Below are positions 54,895 through 63,915 of a stretch of 64,000 nt of DNA, piece after piece (within the stretch, counting starts at the first letter, position 1; every line of letters starts with the position of its first letter). This DNA comes from Psychrobacillus insolitus (lineage in GTDB: Bacteria; Bacillota; Bacilli; Bacillales_A; Planococcaceae): assembly GCF_003254155.1 (NCBI RefSeq), contig NZ_QKZI01000001.1:1397714-1461713 (forward strand). The letters run 5' to 3'. The notes beneath the pieces were generated by a model. It was not told the origin of the DNA. It did not search any database and was given only the letters and a program-made list of their open reading frames with translations. Made by a program: the position numbers and the translations under genes.

Positions 54895-56355
54895 TTAGAA
54901 ATTGAAATACAGGAATTCACTGTTTTTATTTAAAATATAAACACAAAATAAAGCAACAAAAATACAAACGTTTATCAAGAATAAGTATTTGAAATTCGGC
55001 TTAAATTTTTCTAACAGTTGAATGGAATTCGGTAATAAGAAAGCAATTACACATGCAAGCATGATGAAAAGAAATATAGTTTTTGGATTTGTAAACCACG
55101 TTATATCAAAAATACGGAAGGTATTCCAAGTGGAAAATTCAAATATTGCCGCATTGAAAAATGTTACAATAGATCCATCCGGCGTAAACATTTTTGCTAA
55201 TAACGTATGAGCCTGATTAACGTCTGTTGCTCTAAAATAAACCCATGCGATATGTACAAATAATATATTGATAAACCAAGCAACTAAATATGGAAGCTTA
55301 ATATTCAACTTCCCCCAAAACCTGACTGTTATGGAAGCTAAACCATGTAAAACTCCCCAAATTATAAAGGTCCAACCTGCACCATGCCAAACTCCACTAA
55401 CTAAGAAGATAATGAAAATATTGATATATGTTCTAACCGGTCCCTTTCTACTTCCGCCTAAAGGGAAATACAAATAATGAGTAAGGAATCTGTTTAAGGT
55501 CATATGCCAACTTTTCCAAAACTCTTGTATATTTCTAGTCTTATATGGAGAATAGAAGTTTACAGGTAACTTAATGTTAAATATTAATGCTAATCCTATG
55601 GCCATATCAGAATAACCACTGAAGTCAAAGTATAATTGCAATGTATAAGATAGAGATGTGATCCAAGCTTCCATAAAACTTAAAGTTTCAACATTTGCAT
55701 ATCCATCATTTGCCCAAATAGCTAATGTATCGGCTAAGCCTACTTTTTTTGCTAAGCCTACTGAAAAGATAAAAATACCTTTAGCTATATTTTCCGGATT
55801 AAGGAAAAAGTTCCTTTTATCTACTAATTGAGGAATTAATTCTTGGTGATTAACAATGGGTCCCGCAATAAGTTGTGGGAAAAATGTTATAAATAAGGCA
55901 TATGTAAAAAAGCTATATTTCTTTGTCTCATTTCTATAACTATCAACTAAAAACGCAATTTGTTGGAATGTAAAGAAACTGATAGCTAATGGTAATAACA
56001 AACTTTTCAACGCAATATCGGTATCAAATATCCAGTTTATATTGGTAGCAAAAAAGTCATAGTACTTGAAATAACCGAGAAGCGTTATATTCCCTACAAC
56101 ACCAAATGCTAGAATAGCTTTTCTTACTTTCACTTGAACTGTTTTCATCAGTAAATAAGCTACACCAAAATTGAATATTATAGAGCTTAACATTAAGATT
56201 AGATAAATGGGATTCCAAATACCATAAAAAATTAATGACGCTGTGAGTAAGAATGCAATAGCCCATTTAGAAAGTTTGAGCTTATGTAAAAGAAAGTAAA
56301 GAATAAATGTTAACGGCAAAAATAAAAATATAAAGTTAAATGAATTGAATAACAT
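54895..56355 (-). CDS. MBOAT-family membrane O-acyltransferase (AlgI/DltB-like)
   Basis: 486 residues with about ten to eleven membrane helices. Characteristic motifs are FFPQLIAGPIVNHQELIPQL, YLQLYFDFSGYSDMAIGLAL, NFYSPYKTRNIQEFWKSWHMTLNRFL and the catalytic-His region LVSGVWHGAGWTFIIWGVLHG (about residues 315-335). It moves an acyl group (commonly acetyl) across the membrane to a surface polymer. It is divergent from an SGNH-like gene, its probable partner. There is no dlt operon here, so teichoic acid D-alanylation is less likely than polysaccharide acetylation. Confidence 0.9.
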   Translation of the reverse strand: MLFNSFNFIFLFLPLTFILYFLLHKLKLSKWAIAFLLTASLIFYGIWNPIYLILMLSSIIFNFGVAYLLMKTVQVKVRKAILAFGVVGNITLLGYFKYYDFFATNINWIFDTDIALKSLLLPLAISFFTFQQIAFLVDSYRNETKKYSFFTYALFITFFPQLIAGPIVNHQELIPQLVDKRNFFLNPENIAKGIFIFSVGLAKKVGLADTLAIWANDGYANVETLSFMEAWITSLSYTLQLYFDFSGYSDMAIGLALIFNIKLPVNFYSPYKTRNIQEFWKSWHMTLNRFLTHYLYFPLGGSRKGPVRTYINIFIIFLVSGVWHGAGWTFIIWGVLHGLASITVRFWGKLNIKLPYLVAWFINILFVHIAWVYFRATDVNQAHTLLAKMFTPDGSIVTFFNAAIFEFSTWNTFRIFDITWFTNPKTIFLFIMLACVIAFLLPNSIQLLEKFKPNFKYLFLINVCIFVALFCVYILNKNSEFLYFNF

Positions 56356-56521
56356 GTTTACCTTCCTTTAAACCCTTAGAATTATTAATTTGAACTTACC
56401 ATTTTCCCATTATATCACTAAAATATATATATGTTAATAAAGACTTTATTATCAAAGGGTTAATCATTATAATAAAGAGTATGTTTAATTTAATCAGTAC
56501 GACAGAAAGGAATTATTTTTT

Positions 56522-57586
56522 ATGAACCCCTATAGTAAATGGCTATTATCAAGCCTAATAACTTTTCTAATATTATTTCTTTGTGTTTTTTCCTATCCAT
56601 TATATATTTCTTACTTAGTGGACCCTTTATGGAATTTCACTCATGACAATGAAAATAATACAATTCAAATTGGTTTCGATGAGAGACAACAAAAATCCAA
56701 TTATATTACAAATCGGACAATGGATTACGACGGACTCTTAATCGGAACAAGTCGAGTAACTTATATGAATCAATCTGGTTTTCAAAGGTCAAAAGTATAC
56801 AATTATGGCCTGAGTTCTCTAGACATACAAGACTACAATGACTATATTTCTTATGCTGTTAAACAAAACGGAAAACCTTTTGACAAAATCTATTTAGAAT
56901 TGTATTACAATTCGTTTGCTCCACCTCCAGAAGTATCAAGTTACGTCCTTCCAGAAGTAGCGATGGATAATGCACAGTCAACTATTTATAGATATAAATC
57001 ATTATTTTCTTATGATACATATAAAAAAGCTAAAGAGAATAAAGAATACTCTATAGCAAATTGGTATGAAGGATATCGAAGCTATGATCGTTCCAATGAA
57101 GTATCTACTAATTACGTTAATCCAAACATAAACAATTTATTTAAAGATTCCATTCCTAACGCTGATACAGTATATCCAGATTCGGAAGTACCGTATAGTG
57201 ATCAATACAAAGAAAATTTAGAAACGATTCGAAACGATAACCCAGATTCAAAACTTATACCATTCACTGATCCAATGACCGCTGTTCGATTAAAATTATT
57301 TTTAGCAGATCCAAATAAGTTTGAAGCATATCAAAGATGGTTTGAAGAGATGGTTGAAGTTTATGGGCAAGTATACAGCTTTCATTCAGTAAATGAATAT
57401 ACTATTGGTCAAGAATATTGGTTTGATACAGTACATTTTTACCCAAACTTAGGTGAGATATTTGTAGCTCATCTAGATGGAAGAATGAATGACGAAGATA
57501 TATTAACCATTGTCACTAGCGAAAATTTAGATACGTATTTAACTGACTTGAAAAAAGAAATCGATGCATATCAACCGAATTATTAG
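56522..57586 (+). CDS. Membrane-anchored SGNH/DltD-like partner of the MBOAT acyltransferase
   Basis: 354 residues; one N-terminal membrane helix (about 8-32), the rest extracellular. GLLIGTSRVTYMNQ (about 75-88) gives the nucleophile-Ser block, and FDTVHFYPNLGE near residue 312 gives the Asp-His pair of SGNH-fold acyltransferases. It is divergent from the MBOAT gene with 166 bases between. In alginate and wall-polymer systems such a pair transfers acyl groups to polysaccharide. Assignment is by motif and context. Confidence 0.7.
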   Translation: MNPYSKWLLSSLITFLILFLCVFSYPLYISYLVDPLWNFTHDNENNTIQIGFDERQQKSNYITNRTMDYDGLLIGTSRVTYMNQSGFQRSKVYNYGLSSLDIQDYNDYISYAVKQNGKPFDKIYLELYYNSFAPPPEVSSYVLPEVAMDNAQSTIYRYKSLFSYDTYKKAKENKEYSIANWYEGYRSYDRSNEVSTNYVNPNINNLFKDSIPNADTVYPDSEVPYSDQYKENLETIRNDNPDSKLIPFTDPMTAVRLKLFLADPNKFEAYQRWFEEMVEVYGQVYSFHSVNEYTIGQEYWFDTVHFYPNLGEIFVAHLDGRMNDEDILTIVTSENLDTYLTDLKKEIDAYQPNY

Positions 57587-57688
57587 GTAGTGATTAACTC
57601 ACACCGTCGTACGTATCGTTCAATATACGGCGCGGCTGTACTATTAAGATTGAATGCGCAATGTTTCATATCAAGATAATAGACTTTT

Positions 57689-57726
57689 GAGCCCTTGGGA
57701 ACTTCCGTAGAAGTTTCCGAGGGCTC
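57689..57726 (+). terminator. Terminator-like hairpin downstream of the SGNH gene
   Basis: GAGCCCTTGGGAACTTC pairs with GAAGTTTCCGAGGGCTC with two mismatches around CGTA. It lies about 100 bases past the stop, so its gene of origin is uncertain. Confidence 0.6.
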
Positions 57727-57760
57727 TGTGTATTATAGGACTTTTAGAAATGAGAGACTT

Positions 57761-57827
57761 CTGCTCCTGCGCGAAGCTCGTCGCAACAAAACATCTGCTC
57801 CTGCGCAAGCTCGTCGCAACAAAACAT
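57761..57827. repeat. Tandem 33-34-bp duplication
   Basis: CTGCTCCTGCGCGAAGCTCG plus TCGCAACAAAACAT (57761-57794) is repeated at 57795-57827 with a GA deletion, and a third copy begins with CTGCTG. It is GC-rich relative to its surroundings and lies between convergent genes. Confidence 0.75.
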
Positions 57828-57847
57828 CTGCTGAAAGAAGTTAAACA

Positions 57848-60064
57848 TTATTTACTCAATATATTTTCTAATTCTTGCTGTACAGATTCCCCAACTGCAC
57901 CCACACTTCCTAGTATGGAAATACTCTCGTATTTAGAGATAAGATCCATAGTTGGTGCGGGAATTAAGGTGTCAGTTACAAGTAAGATAGGTGCGTCATT
58001 TTTTGCCGCCAACACGGAACCAGCTAGTGCGTCAGGGAAATTTTTCCCTGTAGTGACGAATGCTTTTTGCGTGCCCATAGGCAGCTTTAAGTTAATTTCT
58101 TTTGCAGTATCATAACGGGTTTTTCCACCATATCGAACGGCTCCCGGTAATTTATTTTTCACACTATCGCTTATCACTCCAGTACTTCCTACAACAATGG
58201 TCTGTTTCTTTCCAGAAAGTGCATTCAATGTTTCAGCTGGCATTGTGTTTATTTGGGATAATAAAATAGGTATTCCATTTTTAGCAACATATGGCGAGAC
58301 AGATAGCACATCTGGGAAGTCATATCCATATGCCACAACTGCCTTTTCAGAAGGTAATCGTTTTGCAATTAATGCCGCTGTATGGAAACGATTTTCCCCA
58401 CCGATTCGCTCCACCTGAATGTTCAAACCTCTCAACTCTTTTTCTACAGCAGATGAAACAACACCAGTTCCTCCTAAAATAATGATATTTTTTGCTTGTA
58501 ATCTACTAATCTCTGCTTTGGTTACCGTGTGTAAAGTTTTTGGACCTGTTAACAAGATTGGTGCATTCTCTTTATATGCGAGCGGTCCACCTACAAGTGC
58601 ATCAGGAAAATCTAAACCTGATGCCAAAATTACCGTTTTAGAAGTATCCCATCCATTTTGTGATATAGATACAGCAGTTTCATATCGATCCTTTCCATTA
58701 ATTCGATTAGTCTTTTGGGTTACATCTATCAAACGATAGGTTATATTACTCCCTTTATCTTTTGGAGCTACAAATATTTTTGCATCTTTTATAGATAAAT
58801 TGAAACCTCCTCCTCCTCTAAGAGTTCGAGGAAGACCTCCAGTAAATAATGGACTCTCAATCTCCGAAAATATTGCTTCACTTTCAAAACCATAGAGACC
58901 AGTAGGATCGTTTACATATAGCGCATGACGAAAATCCGTGATGAATTCTCCTAAAGATTTAGTTGGGTCAATATAGCGATGTATAATGTTTTGAAGAGAA
59001 GTCTCTATATTACTAGGATCCTGTAGTATCTCTTTGAAAATTTTTTCTCCTTGGTCAGCCTGAATTCTTAAATATTGACCAAAAAGATACGACAACGAAT
59101 AATTTGAATAAACATCACCATAATCATCCCAATACAACAGCGAATGCCCATTTGCAATAGAAGCGGATTGTTCATAATAGCCGATTCGATCAATCAGTGG
59201 GAAACCTTCATACATCTGTTCAGCAGCCATTGACAATGCCTCATCTAGCCATGTATCCATATAATCGCCACCTTCCACTAACACATTTTGGTTATAATTC
59301 ACCATATGTTGAAATTCATGTGCGATTGTTCCAAATGCTTTACTCACATCGTAGGTAGATCTAGACATCCCCATAGCAGGATAGGTGTCGATATAAAATA
59401 CCTCTCCTAAATTGGAATAGCTTGTGTTATACAAATCTCTAGAATAGAAATACCCTGCGAAATACCCCCCAGCACCTGAAAACCCATCCTTAATATCATA
59501 GATAAGAATAGCAACTTTATCATTTCCATCTACATCTGAAGATGAAGAGAAGTTTTCAGTAATTAAAGGATAAATAGTCTGATCAAATTCATCGCCCATT
59601 CGCTTCGCCTGAGTGGGTGTAATTTCATCGTTATGAACCCAAATTTCAGCATGGGCACTACTATATTTTAACTTGGCTTGAATCAGATAATCTTTATTTG
59701 TTTCCATATTTACTACCCAAAAACCTTTTAAACTACCAACCTTATTTAATTGCTTTTGGTCTTTCGCATTTCCATTAATTAAAGATGCTTTATATTTTTC
59801 CGGGGAAAACTCAAGTACTTTATCTAACTTATAAGCACCTTTTAGAAATTTTATATCGTTAGAAGTAGTTGAATTAACTTGCCCTATTGAAAAGGTTCCA
59901 CTCGATTCCTGTTTCGAATAGTCAAGAGATTCGTTACTTATAATTACTGCATCATTTTTTTCAAAAGAACTCTCCACTGCATATACTTCTTTTTCAAATC
60001 CAGGTAAGAAGGAAACTAATGAAAGAAAAATTACGGATACTAAAATCATTCTAATTCGCTTCAA
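57848..60064 (-). CDS. Cell-wall M30-like metallopeptidase with three CWB2 repeats
   Basis: 738 residues with a signal peptide (1-29). The peptidase region has HEFQH at residues 249-253 and a downstream Glu in WLDEALSMAAE (E275), the HExxH...E pattern of M30 hyicolysin-like enzymes. From about residue 450 three cell-wall-binding type 2 repeats follow (RINGKDRYETAVSIS, ERIGGENRFHTAALIA, VRYGGKTRYDTAKEIN), which hold such proteins on wall polymers. It is an exposed surface protease. The C-terminal fragment at the window end is of the same CWB2 type. Confidence 0.87.
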   Translation of the reverse strand: MKRIRMILVSVIFLSLVSFLPGFEKEVYAVESSFEKNDAVIISNESLDYSKQESSGTFSIGQVNSTTSNDIKFLKGAYKLDKVLEFSPEKYKASLINGNAKDQKQLNKVGSLKGFWVVNMETNKDYLIQAKLKYSSAHAEIWVHNDEITPTQAKRMGDEFDQTIYPLITENFSSSSDVDGNDKVAILIYDIKDGFSGAGGYFAGYFYSRDLYNTSYSNLGEVFYIDTYPAMGMSRSTYDVSKAFGTIAHEFQHMVNYNQNVLVEGGDYMDTWLDEALSMAAEQMYEGFPLIDRIGYYEQSASIANGHSLLYWDDYGDVYSNYSLSYLFGQYLRIQADQGEKIFKEILQDPSNIETSLQNIIHRYIDPTKSLGEFITDFRHALYVNDPTGLYGFESEAIFSEIESPLFTGGLPRTLRGGGGFNLSIKDAKIFVAPKDKGSNITYRLIDVTQKTNRINGKDRYETAVSISQNGWDTSKTVILASGLDFPDALVGGPLAYKENAPILLTGPKTLHTVTKAEISRLQAKNIIILGGTGVVSSAVEKELRGLNIQVERIGGENRFHTAALIAKRLPSEKAVVAYGYDFPDVLSVSPYVAKNGIPILLSQINTMPAETLNALSGKKQTIVVGSTGVISDSVKNKLPGAVRYGGKTRYDTAKEINLKLPMGTQKAFVTTGKNFPDALAGSVLAAKNDAPILLVTDTLIPAPTMDLISKYESISILGSVGAVGESVQQELENILSK

Positions 60065-60159
60065 ATTTAAACCTACTTCCTACTATTTTTCCCTAATTAT
60101 ACTATTTTTCGAAATAAATAGTATTCAGTTGTGAAAAATAAAGTAGTCTAATTGTATAA

Positions 60160-60303
60160 CTAAAAACCTGAAAGCAAAAAGAAAACAAAGATACTGCTTA
60201 TTACGAGCAGAAATCCAAAATAAGTAAAATATAATTCCCTATCAAAGGTAGCATTTTGACCTTCCAAAAGAGAATGCTCTCTATCTAACTCTACTTTTGT
60301 CAT
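60160..60303 (-). CDS. Possible small single-helix membrane protein
   Basis: 47 residues, MTKVELDREHSLLEG..., ending in a hydrophobic helix FLLVISSIFVFFLL. The ATG has only a weak AAGAG site 5 bases upstream; longer starts have none. The charged N-terminus and single C-terminal anchor look protein-like. No family is recognised, and it may not be expressed. Confidence 0.4.
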   Translation of the reverse strand: MTKVELDREHSLLEGQNATFDRELYFTYFGFLLVISSIFVFFLLSGF

Positions 60304-60447
60304 ATTCACTCTTATTTTTATATGTGAATCCATCCTTGTAATACTTTTCATTTCATATTGTCTTACAATTGGTAGTTAATCGTAATATATCTGTAATAGA
60401 AGAATGCTAAGATGTATATAGACTAAAAAAAGCAGGGAGTAGAGTAT

Positions 60448-61395
60448 TTGAGAAAAATTCTTGGGACATTTATTATCGTCATTGCACTATTAGTTAGTGG
60501 AGCCACTTCAAGTATGGCCGCATCTTCAACTTACACAGTAAAAAAAGGTGATTCATTATCTAAAATAGCTAATATGCATAATGTTTCTGTATCTAATTTA
60601 AAATCAATGAACAATCTAAAGTCAAATATGATCTATCCGAAGCAAAAACTAAAAGTTACCGGTTCTGCAAAAGCTACTTCTACAAAACAAGTAAGTACAA
60701 AAGCAGTTGCAACAAATACTTATAAAGTAAAAAAAGGTGATTCCCTTTCAAAAATCGCCAAAGCGCACAATACTTCAGTTTCAAATCTAAAATCTTTAAA
60801 TGGTTTGAAATCTAACCTTATTAGAGTCAATCAAACTCTAAAGGTTACCGGCACTGTAAAAGCTACTTCTACAAAACAAGTAAGTACAAAAGCAGTTTCA
60901 ACAAATACTTATAAAGTAAAACAAGGTGATTCCCTTTCAAAAATCGCCAAAGCGCACAATACTTCAGTTTCAAATCTAAAATCTTTAAATGGTTTGAAAT
61001 CTAACCTTATTAGAGTCAATCAGACTCTAAAGGTTACCGGCACTGCAAAAGTTACCAGCACTGTTAAGACATCAACACCATCTCGTTCGAACACTAGTAA
61101 TGTAGCGAGAGAGTTTTATGTTTCAGCAACTGCTTATACTGCAAACTGTACCGGGTGCTCAGGCATTACGAAAACAGGTATAAATTTAAAACAGAATCCT
61201 AATCTAAAAGTTATTGCCGTCGATCCTAATGTGATCAAACTCGGTTCAAAAGTTCATGTAGAGGGTTATGGATATGCAGTCGCAGGAGATACCGGCGGAG
61301 CAATTAAAGGAAATAAAATTGATGTGTTCTTCCCATCTAAAAGCACTGCCTATCAGTGGGGAAGAAAACAAGTGAAAATTAAAGTATTAGACTAA
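60448..61395 (+). CDS. Secreted LysM / 3D-domain wall-active protein (YocH-like)
   Basis: 315 residues; TTG start 8 bases after GGGAG. The signal peptide ends near MAASS. Three LysM domains follow (each with YKVK(K/Q)GDSLSKIA), then a 3D domain (about 225-315): FYVSATAYTANCTGCSGITKTG, AVDPNVIKLGSKVHVEGYG and AGDTGGAIKGNKIDVFFPS, with the three conserved aspartates. The 3D fold is related to MltA lytic transglycosylases. LysM 2 and 3 with their linkers are a nearly identical 189-bp tandem duplication. Similar to B. subtilis YocH, a WalR-controlled autolysin; no clear WalR box was seen here. Confidence 0.88.
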   Translation: MRKILGTFIIVIALLVSGATSSMAASSTYTVKKGDSLSKIANMHNVSVSNLKSMNNLKSNMIYPKQKLKVTGSAKATSTKQVSTKAVATNTYKVKKGDSLSKIAKAHNTSVSNLKSLNGLKSNLIRVNQTLKVTGTVKATSTKQVSTKAVSTNTYKVKQGDSLSKIAKAHNTSVSNLKSLNGLKSNLIRVNQTLKVTGTAKVTSTVKTSTPSRSNTSNVAREFYVSATAYTANCTGCSGITKTGINLKQNPNLKVIAVDPNVIKLGSKVHVEGYGYAVAGDTGGAIKGNKIDVFFPSKSTAYQWGRKQVKIKVLD

Positions 61396-61398
61396 ATA

Positions 61399-61433
61399 AA
61401 AGCAACTTTCTTTACCAGAAAGTTGCTTTTTTT
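61399..61433 (+). terminator. Terminator after the LysM-3D gene
   Basis: AAAGCAACTTTCT pairs with AGAAAGTTGCTTT around a short loop, with a seven-T tail, 4 bases past the stop. Confidence 0.9.
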
Positions 61434-61466
61434 GTATGCATTTACTATTGCGAATATTGCTTGACG

Positions 61467-62046
61467 TGGAACTCGTTGACTTTTGTGTGGAACTCATTGG
61501 CTCTTTGGTGAAACTTGCTTCGTTTATGTGGAACTCCTGGGTTTGCGTGGAACTCATTGGCTTTTGTGTGGAACTTACTTCGTTTGCGTGGAACTCATTG
61601 ACTTTTGTGCGGAACTTGCTTCGTTTATGTGGAACTCGTGGGTTTGAGTGGAACTCATTGGCTTTTGTGTGGAACTTGCTTCATTTGCGTGGAACTCGTT
61701 GACTTTTGTGTGGAACTTGCTTCGTTTGTGTGGAACTCGTGGCTCTTTAGTGGAACTTTTTTCGTTTGTGTGGAACTCATTGACTTTTGTGTGGAACTTG
61801 CTTCGTTTATGTGGAACTCGTTGGCTCTTTGGTGGAACTTGCTTCGTTTGTGTGGAACTCATGGGTTTACGTGGAACTCGTTGGCTCTTTGGTGGAACTT
61901 GCTTCGTTTGTGTGGAACTCATGGGTTTGCGTGGAACTCATTGACTTTTGTGTGGAACTTACTTCGTTTGCGTGGAACTCATTCGCTTTTGTGTGGAACT
62001 TGCTTCGTTTGCGTGGAACTCATTCGCTTTTGTGTGGAACTTGCTT
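61467..62046 (+). repeat. GTGGAACT array E
   Basis: About 28 units alternating 20- and 21-base spacing (GTGGAACTCATTGGCTTTTG then GTGGAACTTGCTTCGTTTGC types), giving a 41-bp double unit. It lies in the convergent space between the LysM-3D gene and the HNH gene. Open frames on either strand are repeat by-products. Confidence 0.92.
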
Positions 62047-62152
62047 CATTTCAGATTTTTATCAAAGATTTCATAATAGAATATAATTAACATCTCATTG
62101 CGTGACTGGCACTTTAACATTTCGCTTTGGACAAAACTTCTAATAATAGAAT

Positions 62153-62206
62153 AAATAAATGGAGGAGCTATGTGACTGTGTCATGTAGCTCCTCCATTTA
62201 TTTATT
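62153..62206 (-). terminator. Long hairpin after the HNH gene
   Basis: AAATAAATGGAGGAGCTA and TAGCTCCTCCATTTATTT pair perfectly over 18 bp, with a further imperfect TGTGAC/GTCATG segment. The CTTTGGACAAAACTT motif (62125-62139) is next to it. Confidence 0.75.
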
Positions 62207-62228
62207 TTGCGTTCCTGGAACCTAAACA

Positions 62229-62621
62229 CTAATCCAGATGCTTTGCTATTTTATAATTACACAATTTATGAACAGTGGTTAGCTTACTCATACATTCAGA
62301 AAATAAATTAGAATTAGCTATACTGCATGATTCACAGTCAGGGACTTTTATCATTCTTTTTGGACGTTTAAATGTTGGACTTCGATATTCCCTCATTACT
62401 TTATATTCACAAACGTGATCATAATCAATATGATGACCTACAAACCCTTTGTCAATATCCAAATCACACCATGTACATTTATGATTGTCTCTAACCAGTA
62501 AATGGTTTTTTACAAAAGGATTTCTTTGAATTCTCCTTGCGAACATCTTCCATTCTTCTTTACCCTGGTGCTTTTCTTTCATATCCATACTTCGGTTTTT
62601 TGGAATAATCTTAGGATTCAT
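62229..62621 (-). CDS. HNH-type nuclease-like zinc protein
   Basis: 130 residues from the ATG at 62621 (MNPKIIPKNRS), after GGTGGTG. The core is HKCTWCDLDIDKGFVGHHIDYDHVC followed by PDCESC: a CxxC...CxxC frame around HHIDYDH, like small HNH endonucleases. The N-terminal basic segment could bind DNA. The missing typical final His/Asn makes activity uncertain. Stand-alone gene. Confidence 0.62.
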   Translation of the reverse strand: MNPKIIPKNRSMDMKEKHQGKEEWKMFARRIQRNPFVKNHLLVRDNHKCTWCDLDIDKGFVGHHIDYDHVCEYKVMREYRSPTFKRPKRMIKVPDCESCSIANSNLFSECMSKLTTVHKLCNYKIAKHLD

Positions 62622-62676
62622 ATCAAACACCACCATTTTTAGTCTTATTGCGTGCCTGACTCCCAAACATTTAAAC

Positions 62677-62820
62677 TTACTTCTTGTCCAATAACTTTTT
62701 TAGCTGCTCCGACAATTCTTCTATCAAATCAGCGGTTTTTATCGAATCATTCTCTTTTCCTTGATGGTATCCATATTCTAAAATACGCTTAAATTCTACT
62801 TGTAATTCTGCCGTTGTCAT
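62677..62820 (-). CDS. Small 47-residue helical protein
   Basis: ATG at 62820, 8 bases after TAGGAGGC. It reads MTTAELQVEFKRILEYGYHQ and then a charged amphipathic helix ending LLDKK. The strong ribosome site and the composition support a real gene. It lies just upstream of the HNH gene on the same strand, 55 bases apart. Family unknown. Confidence 0.65.
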   Translation of the reverse strand: MTTAELQVEFKRILEYGYHQGKENDSIKTADLIEELSEQLKKLLDKK

Positions 62821-62954
62821 GCAAAAATGCCTCCTAATCTATTAACCACAATGTTCTAATAATAACTATTCCACCTATTGTAATACACTTTCATTACAAA
62901 TAATGTCGAAATTCGTCGAACACTATTAAATTAATGTTAAATTTGGATAACAAA

Positions 62955-62984
62955 TAAAAAAACCACCAAAAACTCCCATGGTGG
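62955..62984 (-). terminator. Terminator after the YdcF-like gene
   Basis: CCACC...GGTGG arms with a 12-base loop and seven T on the minus strand, 10 bases past the stop. Confidence 0.65.
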
Positions 62985-62993
62985 CCACCCAAA

Positions 62994-63626
62994 CTATATT
63001 TCTTTCATGTCATCTTCCTCTAATTTTTCTCTTAAAGGATTTAAGAAGCCTTCGCGGTATAAGAAATAGCCGCCGATTAACTTCCTATACTCACGTTTAA
63101 ATATCGTTTTATTCTCTTCCCAACTACCCCTCGTTATATCATCATGCTGATAAGGGACATAGGTGAATGATATATTTGTATCGCGAAAAACGCGGTCGTA
63201 TGCCAGTTTGGATCTGCGCATATGGTAATTACTCGTCACGACAATGGCAGAATCAAAACCCTGCAAAAGCAAAATATCCTTGGAATACAACGCATTTTCA
63301 AACGTACTCGTCGCTTCATTTTCCACTAAAAGAGCATCCCTCGGAATGCCAAAGGATTCAGCATATTCGGTAGTACTTCCGCTGGCCAAAGCATTCGTTA
63401 ATAACACCTTATCCGCGTATCCAGCCTTGTATAATTCTGCCGCCTTCTGCATTCGAAAGCTATCCCCACTCAACAAAATAATAACATCTACCTTTACTGG
63501 GGCTTCTTCATAAAATAGAAAATCAATGATACGTGACTTCGGAAAGAGAAGGATTGTACATATAATGAAGACAATACCAAACAACACAACGGAGATACTT
63601 CGATTATCTCTGATCCACTTTTTCAT
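62994..63626 (-). CDS. YdcF-family (DUF218) membrane-anchored protein
   Basis: 210 residues with one N-terminal helix (about 10-28) and a DUF218 domain: VDVIILLSGDSFRMQKAAELYKAGYADKVLLT, ENEATSTFENALYS and AIVVTSNYHMRRSKLAY. This is the ElyC/SanA/YdcF family, linked to envelope integrity and vancomycin resistance in other bacteria. The biochemical role is unknown. It lies among wall-related genes. Confidence 0.87.
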   Translation of the reverse strand: MKKWIRDNRSISVVLFGIVFIICTILLFPKSRIIDFLFYEEAPVKVDVIILLSGDSFRMQKAAELYKAGYADKVLLTNALASGSTTEYAESFGIPRDALLVENEATSTFENALYSKDILLLQGFDSAIVVTSNYHMRRSKLAYDRVFRDTNISFTYVPYQHDDITRGSWEENKTIFKREYRKLIGGYFLYREGFLNPLREKLEEDDMKEI

Positions 63627-63811
63627 ACGAGTCCCCTTATATTTCTAATAAATTGATTACCTACATGTTAACAAAAAATCCCAATAAAAGAAATAATTAT
63701 TAATCACTAAAATAGGCTGGTAAAGTTGCTCTAAAATACACTAAATATACTGAGAGCAAGGTTGCTTACGCTAGACAGATATTATGCAGAAATTTTATAT
63801 ACTTTCTTATC

Positions 63812-63852
63812 TGTTAAAAAAAAGCAATCCAATCCCCATGGGGACTGAATCA
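63812..63852 (-). terminator. Probable terminator of the CWB2 gene at the window end
   Basis: The palindrome TCCCCATGGGGA has loosely pairing flanks and an eight-T run on the minus strand. It lies downstream of the stop at 63916. Confidence 0.5.
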
Positions 63853-63915
63853 CTCATTTAGAATATGCTATTGTTTGATATTAATTGTTACATAGGTACC
63901 CGTTCTACTAATTAC

